Shown: in pieces, positions 45,401 through 56,373 of the stretch | How the letters are laid out: each line of letters opens with the position of its first letter | Position numbering within the stretch: position 1 is the stretch's first letter | DNA from: Dromiciops gliroides | Taxonomy: Eukaryota > Chordata > Mammalia > Microbiotheria > Microbiotheriidae | NCBI RefSeq assembly: GCF_019393635.1 | Contig: NC_057867.1 | Span: forward strand, 948,527-1,012,526 | Length of the DNA stretch: 64,000 bases | Reading direction: 5' to 3' | The notes under the pieces: generated by a model | The model's database searches: none | Seen by the model: the letters and a program-made list of their open reading frames with translations, nothing else | Told to the model about the DNA's origin: nothing | Position numbers and translations under genes: made by a program

Positions 45401-48041
45401 TGGCTCAGCAACCCTCTTGGATTCACTAGCGTTTCAGAGTTAGGAGCTTAGGGTTAGAGAACACCATACACCCCTCTCAGTATAGAGGGGGAAATTGAGG
45501 CCCAGAGGGAAATTTAAGTGCTAGTTCTGGTATTTGTGGCCTTGAGAAAGTCTTGTCTCCAAGGCAGGCTTCAGTTCCCCTCTCTAAAATGTCTGGGTTG
45601 TACCTGGAGATCACAAATGGCTTTTCCTGCTCTAATTCCTATCCCAAGAGCTTCCTAGGAAGGGTCATCCAGACAGGATTATACAGAGAGGGCACTGGGT
45701 CCCCCCATCTCCATTTCCCTGTCCGTTCTTGTGAACACACAGATTCACAAGGACAAAAATGGGCAGTCTTGCTTTGTGGAGGCTTTGTGGCCTCCAAAAC
45801 TCTGCCCTGGGCAGTCGTTAGTGAGGGCTGTACTTCAGTGCTCCTTCCACATGGGCCAAAGGCTCTCCAAGTTCCCTTCTGTGGCCTCCTTGGTCAAAGT
45901 GAGGCCAAGGGAGAGCCAGAACCCAGCATTGGGTGTGTGCCCGCAGGTACGGGGACATGGTGCCCAGCACAATTGCAGGAAAGATCTTTGGCTCCATCTG
46001 CTCACTCAGCGGGGTGCTGGTCATTGCCCTGCCAGTGCCTGTCATCGTGTCAAACTTCAGCCGAATTTACCATCAGAATCAGCGAGCTGACAAGCGCCGG
46101 GCCCAGCAGAAGGTACGGCTGGCAAGAATCCGAATGGCGAAGAGCGGGACCACGACGGCTTTCCTTCAGTACAAACGCAACAGGGGCCTGGAGGTGGGTT
46201 TCTGCCCTGGGTGGCGGGATAGGAGGGGAGGACATCTCTTCACTGTTAAGAGTGAGATGGGGGCTCTGAACTCTGGCGATAGCAGTTGGGTGAGGCCCAT
46301 CTGACAATTTACCTGTATGACCCAGGACCAAGATGATGCCAAAAGGCCGGCGCTAAGTCCAAGAAACCGCTCAGCTTTTGAACGGCAGCACCATCATCTT
46401 TTGCACTGTCTGGAGAAGACCACGGTGAGGCCTAGCTCCCTGCTGCCCCTCTCCCTGTATGCACCTGCTCAGGCTCTCAGGCCCCTGAGGCAGGGGACTA
46501 GGAAGAGGAGATAAGGAAGAAAGAAAGTAGCACAGCTTATCCTAGCAGTGATTCAGAGTAAGCTGGGCTAGGTGGACAGGAAGGTAAGCAGGAAAAGGCA
46601 AGCTTAAGGTTCAATTTGCATTCCCAACTAATATTTTCATGCTCTTGAAAAACTATTGCTAATAGCAAGTAGGTGTCAGTTACTGAAATAAATAGATCTG
46701 GCCTAGACGTGGCATGGATCTGGATCCCCTCTGGAATATAGCCCTCCACACCCACAGGAACAGTAATTCCTACCTTCGACGAGAGTAGGGAGGCTCTCCC
46801 AGCACTAGCAGTAGCTTATGAGGGATGGGCAAGTGGGATTCACAACTTCCAGGCCACGAAATATCTCCATGAAAAATATGGGTCAAGAATCATATCTATG
46901 GGGCGGCTAGGTGGTGCAGTGGATAGAGCACCGGCCCTGGAGTCAGGAGGACCTGAGTTCAAATCTGGCCTCAGACACTTAATACTTACTAGCTGTGTGA
47001 CCCTGGGCAAGTCACTTAACCCCAATTGCCTCACTTAAAAAAAAAAATCATATCTATATCACTAGGCTGTGTTCAGAATAAAATACATTTTCCCTATAAA
47101 TAAAAAAAACCAAACCCATTCTTCACAAAGTTACTGGAGTGACTTACCATTTTCCAGCTCATTTTATAGCTGAGGCAACAGGCAAACAGGGTGAAGTGAC
47201 TTTCCCAGGGTCACACCTCCTTCCTTGGGTCTTTCCTGCCATTCCCTGCTCCCCTAGGGCTCTCTTTACCCCTGATGCTGACTCTCCACCCTCTTTCCTC
47301 TCTCTCGACCTCCCTCCCTCTATGTCTCACTCTGTCCTCTTCCCCCCACCCCCCCAGTCACATGAGTTCACAGATGAGTCCACCTTCAGCGAGGCACCGG
47401 GAGTCGTTTCCCTGGGTGGCCGAACCAGCCGAAGCACCTCCGTGTCTTCCCAAGCCGTCATGGGAAGCAGCACTAGGGCTAATCGTCTCATCTCCTCCTG
47501 CTGCCCCCGACGGACCAAGCAGAGGAGGGCCATGCGCCTGGCCAACTCCACGGCCTCTGTCAGCCGAGGCAGCATGCAGGAGCTGGACACTCTTGCTGGC
47601 CACCACAGCCCAGGGCCACAGAGGTGAAGATCTAGGGAGGGGGCCCTAGGTGCCCCAGGTGCAAATAGGAGATCTTGGATCCTGCCCCAGGACCCCAGCT
47701 GGGCTTGAAGAGTGGGAGACTAATCCATGTCCTCTCCCTCTCTGCTTCCATCCCCCAGCCGAGCCAGCCTCAATGCCAAGATTCACGATAATTTGACTCT
47801 GAATTGTGACAGTCAGGCCCTGGTGGCAGCCATCATCAGCATCCCCACCCCTCCGGTGAACACCCCAGACGAGAGCCAGCCACATTCACCTGCCAGTGAC
47901 CATGGGGACGGGCCTGGAAGACCCTCTGGGGGTGTTGGTGGCAGCAGCAGCAGCAGCAGCAGCAGCAGGGGGGCCCTCCGGAATGCCAGCCTGGGCCATT
48001 CTTATCTTCTCCACAGCACCGTCAAAATCTCCTCCCTGTGA
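42460..48041 (+). CDS. KCND1: KCND1, Kv4.1 A-type voltage-gated potassium channel subunit
   Basis: Coding exons: 42460–42795, 43365–44179, 45947–46193, 46326–46424, 47358–47623 and 47759–48041. This gives about 681 residues (human about 647) with phases consistent. Seen in order: hydrophobic N-terminus [19 protein letters not shown] (the KChIP-binding/inactivation segment), T1 tetramerisation domain ([31 protein letters not shown]), zinc-site residues in LHCPRQEC and GDCCLEE, S1 to S3, S4 voltage sensor [20 protein letters not shown], pore TMTTLGYGDM split between exons 2 and 3, and S6 [20 protein letters not shown]. The C-terminal tail ends TVKISSL. Kv4 subunits carry somatodendritic A currents in neurons. 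Odd points: an intron splits T1 after ECIQ, the S6-proximal sequence [10 protein letters not shown] runs on without an intron, and a poly-Ser run sits near the C-terminus. A SINE lies in intron 4. Confidence 0.97.
44250..44345 (+). repeat. MIR fragment in KCND1 intron 2
   Basis: 'ggaattggaacccacatctc' and 'ctgactccaaggccaacgca' followed by 'tatccactatcc', the MIR 3' core order. Confidence 0.55.
44840..45060. repeat. marsupial interspersed repeat fragment in KCND1 intron 2 (family unassigned)
   Basis: 'caagcatagtaaaacaagac' and 'gattggccatgtccaaagc' resemble the piece at 19270–19400. Confidence 0.4.
46900..47047 (+). repeat. marsupial tRNA-like SINE in KCND1 intron 4
   Basis: Near-consensus forward SINE ending A9. 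AATCATATCTAT is duplicated at about 46887 and 47046. Confidence 0.95.
47942..47968 (+). repeat. KCND1: (AGC)9 coding triplet repeat in KCND1
   Basis: (AGC)n in frame encodes a serine run in the cytoplasmic C-terminus ([19 protein letters not shown]). The run is almost pure, so length variation is likely. Confidence 0.9.
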
Positions 48042-49215
48042 CTGGGGGCTGCACCCCTCCTTTGGGGCATCACTTCCCCACCTTGGATGTCTCTGTGTTT
48101 TGTTCCCAAAGCCATATTTGGAGGGGGCAAGGTTTGAGGAAGATGAGGGGCACACTGCCCTCTTCTTGTCAGAAGCAATGGGATATTCTAGTGTTGGGAG
48201 GTGGGGCCCCCATGTCAGCCCTTCTTCCGTCTCGATCTGTCCCTTGACAGGACAATTTTGTAGTGCAATGAATGGGGGGGGGGGACTAATTGCTCTAATT
48301 CAAGAACCCAGTTGGGGGTAGGGAGAACCCTGGCCCCACCCATCTCCCCTCTACTCTATCCCCCAGAGACATGGATATCACCAGCTGGGATGGCAGAGGA
48401 TGGGCCTTGGGGTCTCCCCAGAGCTTACCTATTCCTAGGGCGTGTCAGTGACTGGGCCAGCAGAAGGGAAGAGTCAGGTCTTGGCCTGTAACTTCTCCAG
48501 CCTTTGTGGCCGGGATATTTGACCTACTGGCATGGTGGAAGGTGGTCCCAGTATCTTGGTAGGGGCAAGTCTGCTCACTCAGCACATCTCCAGGGTGTAT
48601 CACCACCTGGGCTAGCAGAGGGTGACTGCTAGATGGCAGTGACAGCAGAGGAGTCCTCTACCTGTCGTCTCATAGCTCCATCCTGGGAAATGCTAGCAGG
48701 CTGTCGCCATGGATTCCCCTTCTTCATCTGGAGGACAGGTGACTAAGAGCAACAGTGGAGGGGGAGCCTCCCCCCATCTCCTCCCATCATCCTCAGGCCC
48801 GGAGATCAGCAAGGAAAGAACAGCAGAAAGTGATCCACAGTATCGTGGGAAGAGAAACAGAGTCCTGGCCCCTGAGCACCAGCTCAGCTCCCTAGGAAGG
48901 GAGGCCCCACATCCCTGTCCCTCTCAAGGCATATAAAGCTATAGCTCCTAGCCTGGCTGTTTGATGCAAAGAGCCTCTGGCCATCCCAACATTCTGCCCT
49001 TGATTATTGGTGAGAGAACTGAGGGCAGCAGGCCAGGAGGAGGAGGGGCTTCAAGGTCTCTCCTCAGTATCTCCAGAGCTGTTAGAGCCTACCTCGGTTT
49101 CCCTTTTGTGTCCTAGATCTTCTCCACCAGCTGCCTGCCTGCTTGCCTCCCTCCTGGCACGTCTCAGGTTTCCCCACCTGCCCCATGCTTGAAGCCAGTG
49201 GATACAGTTTAAACA

Positions 49216-49221
49216 AATAAA
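49216..49221 (+). terminator. KCND1: KCND1 polyadenylation signal
   Basis: AATAAA about 1.18 kb after the stop, the first canonical hexamer downstream. The 3' UTR is probably 48042 to about 49240. Confidence 0.75.
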
Positions 49222-50524
49222 GACCCACACAAACCAAAGGAGACCTTGGCCCCCGAGTGTGGGATGGGGGTGGGGGAACAATACAGGGTGCTGGGCAGAA
49301 GGTGACAATCGGAAAGGGCTTGAGTTCGGTTCTGCCAGCCACTCTCTTTCCCCCACTGGCTCTCAACTTGATTATCTGGGAAATGGGTCTGATCCCTGAT
49401 TCCCAAGGCCAGTGTCATTCCTGCCCAGGCTAGCTAGCCTGCCTAGGGAATGGTGGGAAAGCATGGACCTAAACGTTCTGGCTCATCCCCTCAGAGAGAG
49501 GAGTCTGGAGGCTTTGGATACCCCAGGGGCACTGCCAACTTTCTACAGTTTATCGAGGAAATGAGGATGCGTTTGTGAACTCTGAGAGCTGGGGGCTTTT
49601 AAAGGGGGACGAGGAGGGAAGTCCTGGAAGGGAAAGCAAAGTGAAGGCTGGCTGGCACCCAAGGTGGGGTTGGCGCCCAGTCCGACCTGGAGGGGGGTGT
49701 CGACTAAAAGCAAGGTCACCCAGCTAACATTTGGGATGGCCTATTATGTGCAGGCTCCGGGGGGGGCCGAGACAAGACAACTCTGGGACCAAGAAGGCCT
49801 GCAGCACCCCTTGGTCCCAGAAGTGCCAGGTTGTGGAGGCCGGGGGGGGGGGGGGTGGCGGGGAGAGCAAGGGCCAGGCCTCAGGAAATAGAGACCTTGG
49901 CTGCCAGTAGGGGGCAGCATGGACCGCCGAACTGGCAGGGTGGTTGTGTGCGGAAGGAGCGGGGGCGGGGAGACCAGTGGGCGAAGTGGCGGGGGCGGGG
50001 GGCAGGCGAAGGACGGGACTGGGGCAGGCGGGAGCGGAGCTGGGCTCTCGTTTGACTGACAGGCTGAGGCGAGCCGAGAGAGGAGAGCCCGGGGCTTGGG
50101 CCCGCTCGGGGCAGAGAGACCCGGGGGGGGGGGGCGGAGGCGGAAATGACGCTGTCGCAGCGCGTGGGAGACGCTGTGGCAACTCCCGGGAGGGGAAGAG
50201 GGAGGGCGGGGGCGGGGGAGGCCTTGCCCTCTCTTCCCACTGCGCCTCCCCTCAGTCCCTGGCCGCGAGAACCTCCAAAGGCCTCCGTCGCTGGGCGAGA
50301 CCGGACACCGGGCTTGATCCCGGACTTAGCGCCCCCCCCACCCCCGACACAGGCCGCGATTCCTCGACGGGGGCGGGGCGGACGATAGAAGAGCGGGGAG
50401 GGCTTCGCTCCGCGGCCACTGCGTCTGCGCGCACCGCGGGGGCTGCTCCGCCGCGTCGGGGTGTTTGTTTTTGTCAGTCACCTGGTAGAGCGGGGCGGGG
50501 CCTCCAGCCCCAGGAATCGGGTGG

Positions 50525-50575
50525 GAGAGGAGGAGGAGGAGGAGGAGGAGGAGGAGGAGGAGGAGGAGGAGGAGA
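50525..50575 (+). repeat. (GGA)n microsatellite
   Basis: About 50 bp of uninterrupted GGA triplets in the OTUD5 CpG island. Confidence 0.92.
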
Positions 50576-51010
50576 AGCCCGCGGCGGCCACAGGGCCCGC
50601 GCTCCGCCCCCCGCCCCCTCCTTGTCTTCTGTAGTCTGGCCGGCCCCGAACTGCGCGCTCTATTCGCAGCCTACGCGGTCAGGGCGTCCACGGGCTTTCG
50701 CTCCCTGGCCGGTGCGCTTCCCAAGGCTCGCTGTCCCAGCTTCGGCCGACGACCCCCCCCCTCCCCTCCTCCTCCTCCTCCTCCTCCCCCTCCCCCTGCC
50801 CCCTCCCCATCCGGGGCCTCGGCCTCGCCCCGCCCCTGCTCATCCGGGGCCTCGGGCCCTCGCCCCGCCCCTTCTCCCTTCAGTTTCCCCGGGTCCGCCG
50901 GCTCCTTTCCGGCCTCCCCTCTCCTCGCCTGGCCTTGCCCTTCCCTTCCCTTCCCTTCCTTCCCTCCCTTCCCGCCGCCGCCACCTCCCGCTCCTCCTGC
51001 TCCCGGCCCG

Positions 51011-51050
<40 letters not shown>
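51011..51050 (+). repeat. OTUD5: (GGC)13 triplet repeat upstream of OTUD5
   Basis: Forty bases of pure GGC, preceded by CCCGGGC and followed by GAGGGCC. It is probably within the 5' UTR, given the distance to the ATG, but the transcription start is not known. Confidence 0.92.
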
Positions 51051-51055
<5 letters not shown>

Positions 51056-51314
51056 CGTGCTCGGCATTGCGGTTCCGCGGGGCCTGTGGGCTTCGGCCTC
51101 TCCTGGTCCCCGGCTCTCCATACACCGCCCCCTCCCCCTCCCCGGTCCCCGCCCCGCGCTCGGCTGCGCGCCGGCCTCCGTCCCTCCCCCCCACCTCGGC
51201 CGGGGCTCCCGAGGCCCGGCCGGCCTGGCTCCGGCCCGGCCTCGACGGCCCTGAGGGGACGTCGGAGCCGGGGCCGCCGAGGCCGAGGCCGCCTGCGCCA
51301 GGGCCCGGGGCGCC

Positions 51315-54300
51315 ATGACCATCCTGCCCAAGAAGAAGCCGCCGCCGCCGCCGCCCGGGCCGCCGCCCGCCGGCTCTGACGCCGACTCCGGCCCGGACGG
51401 CGAGCCCGGCGGCGGGCCCGGCGGCCCGGGCGGCGGCGGGCCCGGCGGCCCGGGCGGCGGCGAGGGCGTCCCCGGTGCCGGGCCGTCGTCAGGCGGCCGC
51501 TCGCGGGCGTCACCGCCGCCGCTGGCGCGCTGGGCCTCGGGCGCGGGTTCCGCGGCTTCGCGGCCGCAGGCCTCGCCGCCGCCCCCGGGCCCCGGGGGGC
51601 CGGCCTCCGCCGCGGCTGCTGACGCGCTGGGCCTGGGCCTGGGCCTGGGCCTGGGCGCCGTGGGCGGGCCCGGCGGCGGCCCGGGAGTCGGCTGCTGCTC
51701 GGGCCCGGGCCACAGCAAGAGGCGGCGGCAGCAGGCGGGCCCCGGCGGCAACCCCGGCGGCCCCCCCGGCGGCGGCAGCGGCGGCGTGGGCCCGGGCTCG
51801 GGGGGCAGCCCGGAGCGCGATGAAGGCGGCGCCGGCTACAACAGCGAGGACGAGTACGACACGGCGGCGGCCCGAGTGGAGGCCATGGACCCGGCCACCG
51901 TGGAGCAGGTACGTGCGGCGGCGCGGCCGGCGAGGGGCCCCCACCGCTCCCCATCCTGCCCGCCCCGCGGAGGCGCGGCCGGCGGCCTTCCTGCCTGACT
52001 TGGCCTCTTTGGTCCCTGGGGTCCCCCATCTTTGTCACCCCCCCCATCTTTGTCCCCTCTTGGAGCTCTAGGCCTCCCTCATCTTTGTCCCTTCCTTGGT
52101 TCCTACACCTCTCATCTTCGTCCCCCCTTTAGTCCTTAGAGCCCCCCATCTTTGTCCTCCCTTTGATCCCTAGGGCTCCCCATCTTTGTCTCTCCCTTTT
52201 GGTTCCTAGAGCCCCGATTATCTTTGTCCCCTCCACAGTTCTTCCTGCTTTGCTTACTTGGTGTTCCTCCTTTGGTTCCTAGAGCCCCCCGATCTTTGTC
52301 CCCCCTCTTCAGCCCCTAGAGCGGTAATCTTTGTTTCCTTCCTAACCCTTCTCTTTTCTTATACCATGTTACCCCCTTTGGTCTTCAGAGTCTCTCCTTG
52401 CCTTCCTGTTTTTCTTAATCTTCACACACACACCCCCCCCAATCCCGCGAGCCCTTTCTGCACCTCCTCTTTTACTCCATGCTTCTTGCCCCCCTTCTTA
52501 GCCCTTTTCCTAGCACTCCCCTTCCACCCCCCTCCCCCATCCTAGAGCCTCTCCTGCTTTTCTTATCCCCCCCCCCCGTTTTGCTAACCCATTGTTTTTC
52601 CCTTGTCTCCTCCTGCTAGACCTCCTGCCCCCCAGTTTTTATTCACCCCCCCCACTTTTCTTATTCCATCCTTCATCTCCAGCCCCCCTCCCCCACTCTT
52701 GTTGCTCCTTGCCCCCCTTTTCTTACTCCTTGTCCTTCCTTTGGTCCCTAGACCCCTCCCTTTCCCCTGTGCCTTTCTTCCTCCTTGTTCCCCCCAGTCC
52801 CTAGAGCCCCCTCTCAGTCTCCCTGCTGTTTTGATTCCACTCTTGGTCCCCTCTTCTACTTTTCTTACTCCTTGCTGCCCACCCATTCGCTTTTCTTATT
52901 CCTTGTCCCCTCCCCCCAAATCCCTAGAGTCTTGTCTTCCCCAGCCTCCCCCAGTCTTTTTTTTTTTTTTTGCCCCATCCTTGGGCCCCAGGTCCTTCCT
53001 CCTGCTTTTTCTTTTTGTATCTCCCCCCCAACATTTCTAGATTTCTGCCCCCCCCCCCCAGCCTCTATCCTTGATCCCTAGGCAGCTGTCGGTTCCCATC
53101 CCCCCTTTTTTCCTCCATCCTTGGTCTCCAGGGGGCCCCCCCCATGCTTTTTAAAAACTTCCTCCCAGGTTCCCAGACCCCTGCCCCCCATTCTCCCCCC
53201 CCTCCATTTTTCTTACTCCATCATCCACGTTCGGGTGGGGCCCTCTCCAGCCCCCCTGCTTCTGCTTTCTCATGTAGCTCCTCTCCCAAAGAGTTGCTCT
53301 CTTTTCTTCCTCCCTACTGGGGTCCTTTTCTTGCCAGGCTGCAGCCTGGCTCCCCCCCTCTTCCCATGGCTCTTCAGGCAGAGGAAGGGAAGTGGGGGGA
53401 GCTGTGGGCTCCATTTGCCACCATGGATGATTGCTTCTGTAGAGGAACTGAAGGCCTGGAACTCAAGGACTTGAAAGAACCCCTTGTCTTCTAGCAGGGA
53501 CACAAGAAGTCTCCTTTTTTGGACGCTGGGGGAACCCGAGGAGGGGACTGGCAGAACTCTCTTTCTCCATCCCCGAGCAGCTTCTCCCCTAGGTCCTTGG
53601 CCCCTCAATGTCAAGGTGGTCTCTGTGGCCTTTGCCAGCTCCTTAAAGTTTGGAGAAGAGCTTTCTTCTGCATGGTCCCCATCCTCTAGTTTCTAGGGCA
53701 GCTAGGTGGCGCTGCAGTGGGTAGAGCACTGGCCTTATGGTTCAACTCTCACCTTGGACACTTAGCTGTGTGACCCTGGGCAAGTTACTTAACCCCAATT
53801 GCCTTAAACATCCAGGGCCATCTCCAGTCTTGCCACCGGACCCAGCTGGCTCTGGAGGAGAGAGTGGGGCTGGTGACCTTGCACAGCCCTCCCTCACTTC
53901 AATCCAATTCAGTGCAAGTCATGACACCACCTTGATGTCATGGTCGTCTTCTATAAAGTAGGACAAACGCCAACAAGAATTCTTATCTAGTACTCCTGGA
54001 AAAACTTTCCTCAGTATGGGAGCCACTTTGAGCCCCTCCTGCCCAGATCCTCATGCAGGGCCAGAGGGGCAGACCTTGGTGAAAGCTTGCATGCCGATCA
54101 TGGGTGGTGTGCACCTTCTGCAGGGCCAGGCAGACTCAACATCTCGAGAGAGGGGGGCTCCTTGAGGAGCATGGAGTTGATTAAGAGGCTTTGATGGGAG
54201 CACCCTGAGGTCCAGCTGAATTAAAAGAAGCCTTTCTTTCCTGAGCTGCTTCCTTTGGGGCAGGCAGGAGAGGTGGCCCAGTGCTTAGAGCCCTGAACCT

Positions 54301-55032
54301 GGAGTTGGGAAGCCCTGAGTTCAAATCCAGCATCAGATGAGTCCTAACTGTGTGACCTTGGGCAATTGCCAGACTTCCATCTGTCTCAGTTTCCTCTTCT
54401 GTAAAGTGGGGTGATTCTGAGAACCAAAGAGACAATATCTTGAAAGTGCAAAGAACTGCTTGCTCTTTCCCCACCCTTTATCGTTCCCCCTCTCAAGCAG
54501 GGCTGACCCAAAGACTGTACCTCACCTTTGGGAGACAGGGATGGAGTAAGAAAGGAAGAAGGAGCTCTGAGGACCAAGATGAACCATTTGCCCTGTTGGG
54601 GCAGCCCTGTTCTGTTCTCCCTCCCCTGAGCAAATTCCTGTCACCCCTTAGCAAGGGATGCTTCCTGGGCTGCAGAGAGGGGGTGGGCAGTGCAGAGGCT
54701 CTTCACCATCACTACTCCATCCCCTGCTGCCTACAAGGCCATCGAGCTCCTTAAAGTTGTGGGCAGAAGAAGGAGTAGGTGGGGGAGCCAAACACCCTGA
54801 GTTTGGCTGCCTTTGGTGCCCTTCCACGCTTCCCAGCCTGGTCCAGAGCCTGACCAGTGACTACCCAGGGACACCAGGTGTCAGCAGTAGATGGGCAGCT
54901 GGGGAAGGAGGGCAGTGCCTTAGACTAGCCAATGCATGTACCCATGCCCACATCCCCATACCTAGCCATCAGGGAAGGGGATGGGCTTGACCATTGTGAC
55001 TGATGTACCACAATTCAAGGCCCTACCACACC

Positions 55033-55064
<32 letters not shown>

Positions 55065-56320
55065 CCCCTTAGAGTCTACAAGTGCTGGTGACCTTGGACC
55101 AGGGTGAGGTCCGACAGGCAGGGGCTTCCAGGAGTTGGGATGCTTCCTGTGTTGTGGGCCAAAGGGATGGTAGCTTAGGGCCTCTTGGGACATGGCAGCT
55201 CCCCAATTCCTTCCCTTTGCCATCTGCAGTTGGGCAGCAGAGCCTGGGGCTGAAGCTGGAATCCCCTTCTCTCTGCTAATGGCATAGTCACATCTGCCTG
55301 CTTGGAGCTGTTCTTCTCTGGGCCCAAGCTGAAGGAATCCTAGTCCCTCTTGTCCTCCTGAGCTCTGGCAATGAGATGCCAAGGAAGAAGGAACAAAGAC
55401 AAGATGGCCCCTGGACAGTTTGGCTTGCAGGGTTACCTGCCTTTTGGCCTCTGGAGGCGCCCTCTGTGGGGCCCAGGAGGCCAGGCTGCTCCCACTGGTC
55501 AGTCTTTGAGCTTTTGCCACATCTTCTCTTTAGCAGGAGCACTGGTTTGAGAAGGCCCTTCGGGACAAGAAAGGGTTCATTATCAAACAGATGAAGGAGG
55601 ATGGGGCCTGCTTGTTCCGGGCAGTGGGTGAGTTGCTGCTGTTGCTGCTGTCCTTTGGGCTGGGGGGGCAGGGAGGGAGAGTCTCTCAGGAGAGGCCTCT
55701 GGTGTCTTCCATCCCCACCCCTAGAAAGGTAGCTTCATTGGGAGTTTGTCCTACATCCCTCTCTGCCTGTAGTCTGCACAGCAGAACAGGACAGTGAAGG
55801 CCTAAGGAGCACTACCCCTGAGCTCCACGTGTCTCCTTGGGTGCATGATGGATGTTTCATGTGCTTGTCCACATTTAGTCTGTCCTGGGAGCTGGTGGTA
55901 TAGTGCCTAGCTTCTTAAACTATGGGAAACTGAATGTGGGGGTCACAAAAGATTTGGCAGCTGTGAAAGGTTACTTGTTTTATTTACCTATATATATCTG
56001 GGGTTGTGTAAAAATTTCTTGGGCAGAAAGGGATCGAGAGTGCAAAAAGTTTAAGAAGCCCTGGTGTCATGGGTAGAGTTCTGGACTTGGAGTTGGCAAG
56101 ACCTGAATTCAAATCCAGCCTTGGACAATTCCTGTATGTGACCTTGGGCAAGTCACTTAACCCCCTGTGTGCCTCAGTTTCCTTCATGGTAAAAATGGAG
56201 AAAATAACAGCACTTCTCTCCCAGAGTTGTGAGGATCAACGAAGAGAATATCTATATAGCACTTAGCACAGTGCTTGGCATCCGTAGAAGGTGCTATATA
56301 AATGCTTATTCTCTTTCCTG

Positions 56321-56373
<53 letters not shown>

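Larger units (their letters stand above)
49900..51314 (+). promoter_or_regulatory. OTUD5: OTUD5 CpG-island promoter and 5' UTR
   Basis: Long CpG island with GC boxes (GGGGCGGGG at several places), a (GGA)n tract at about 50525–50575, C/T-rich stretches at 50755–50815 and a (GGC)13 tract at 51011–51050, about 265 bp before the ATG. Long open frames on both strands are compositional. Confidence 0.7.

Noticed and set aside
49944-51254. A 436-codon plus-strand open frame upstream of OTUD5, and a 458-codon minus-strand frame at 50671–52047
   Set aside because: Both lie in a CpG island of extreme GC content, encode Pro/Arg/Gly/Ala-rich low-complexity sequence and lack any known domain. Stops are rare there by composition alone.
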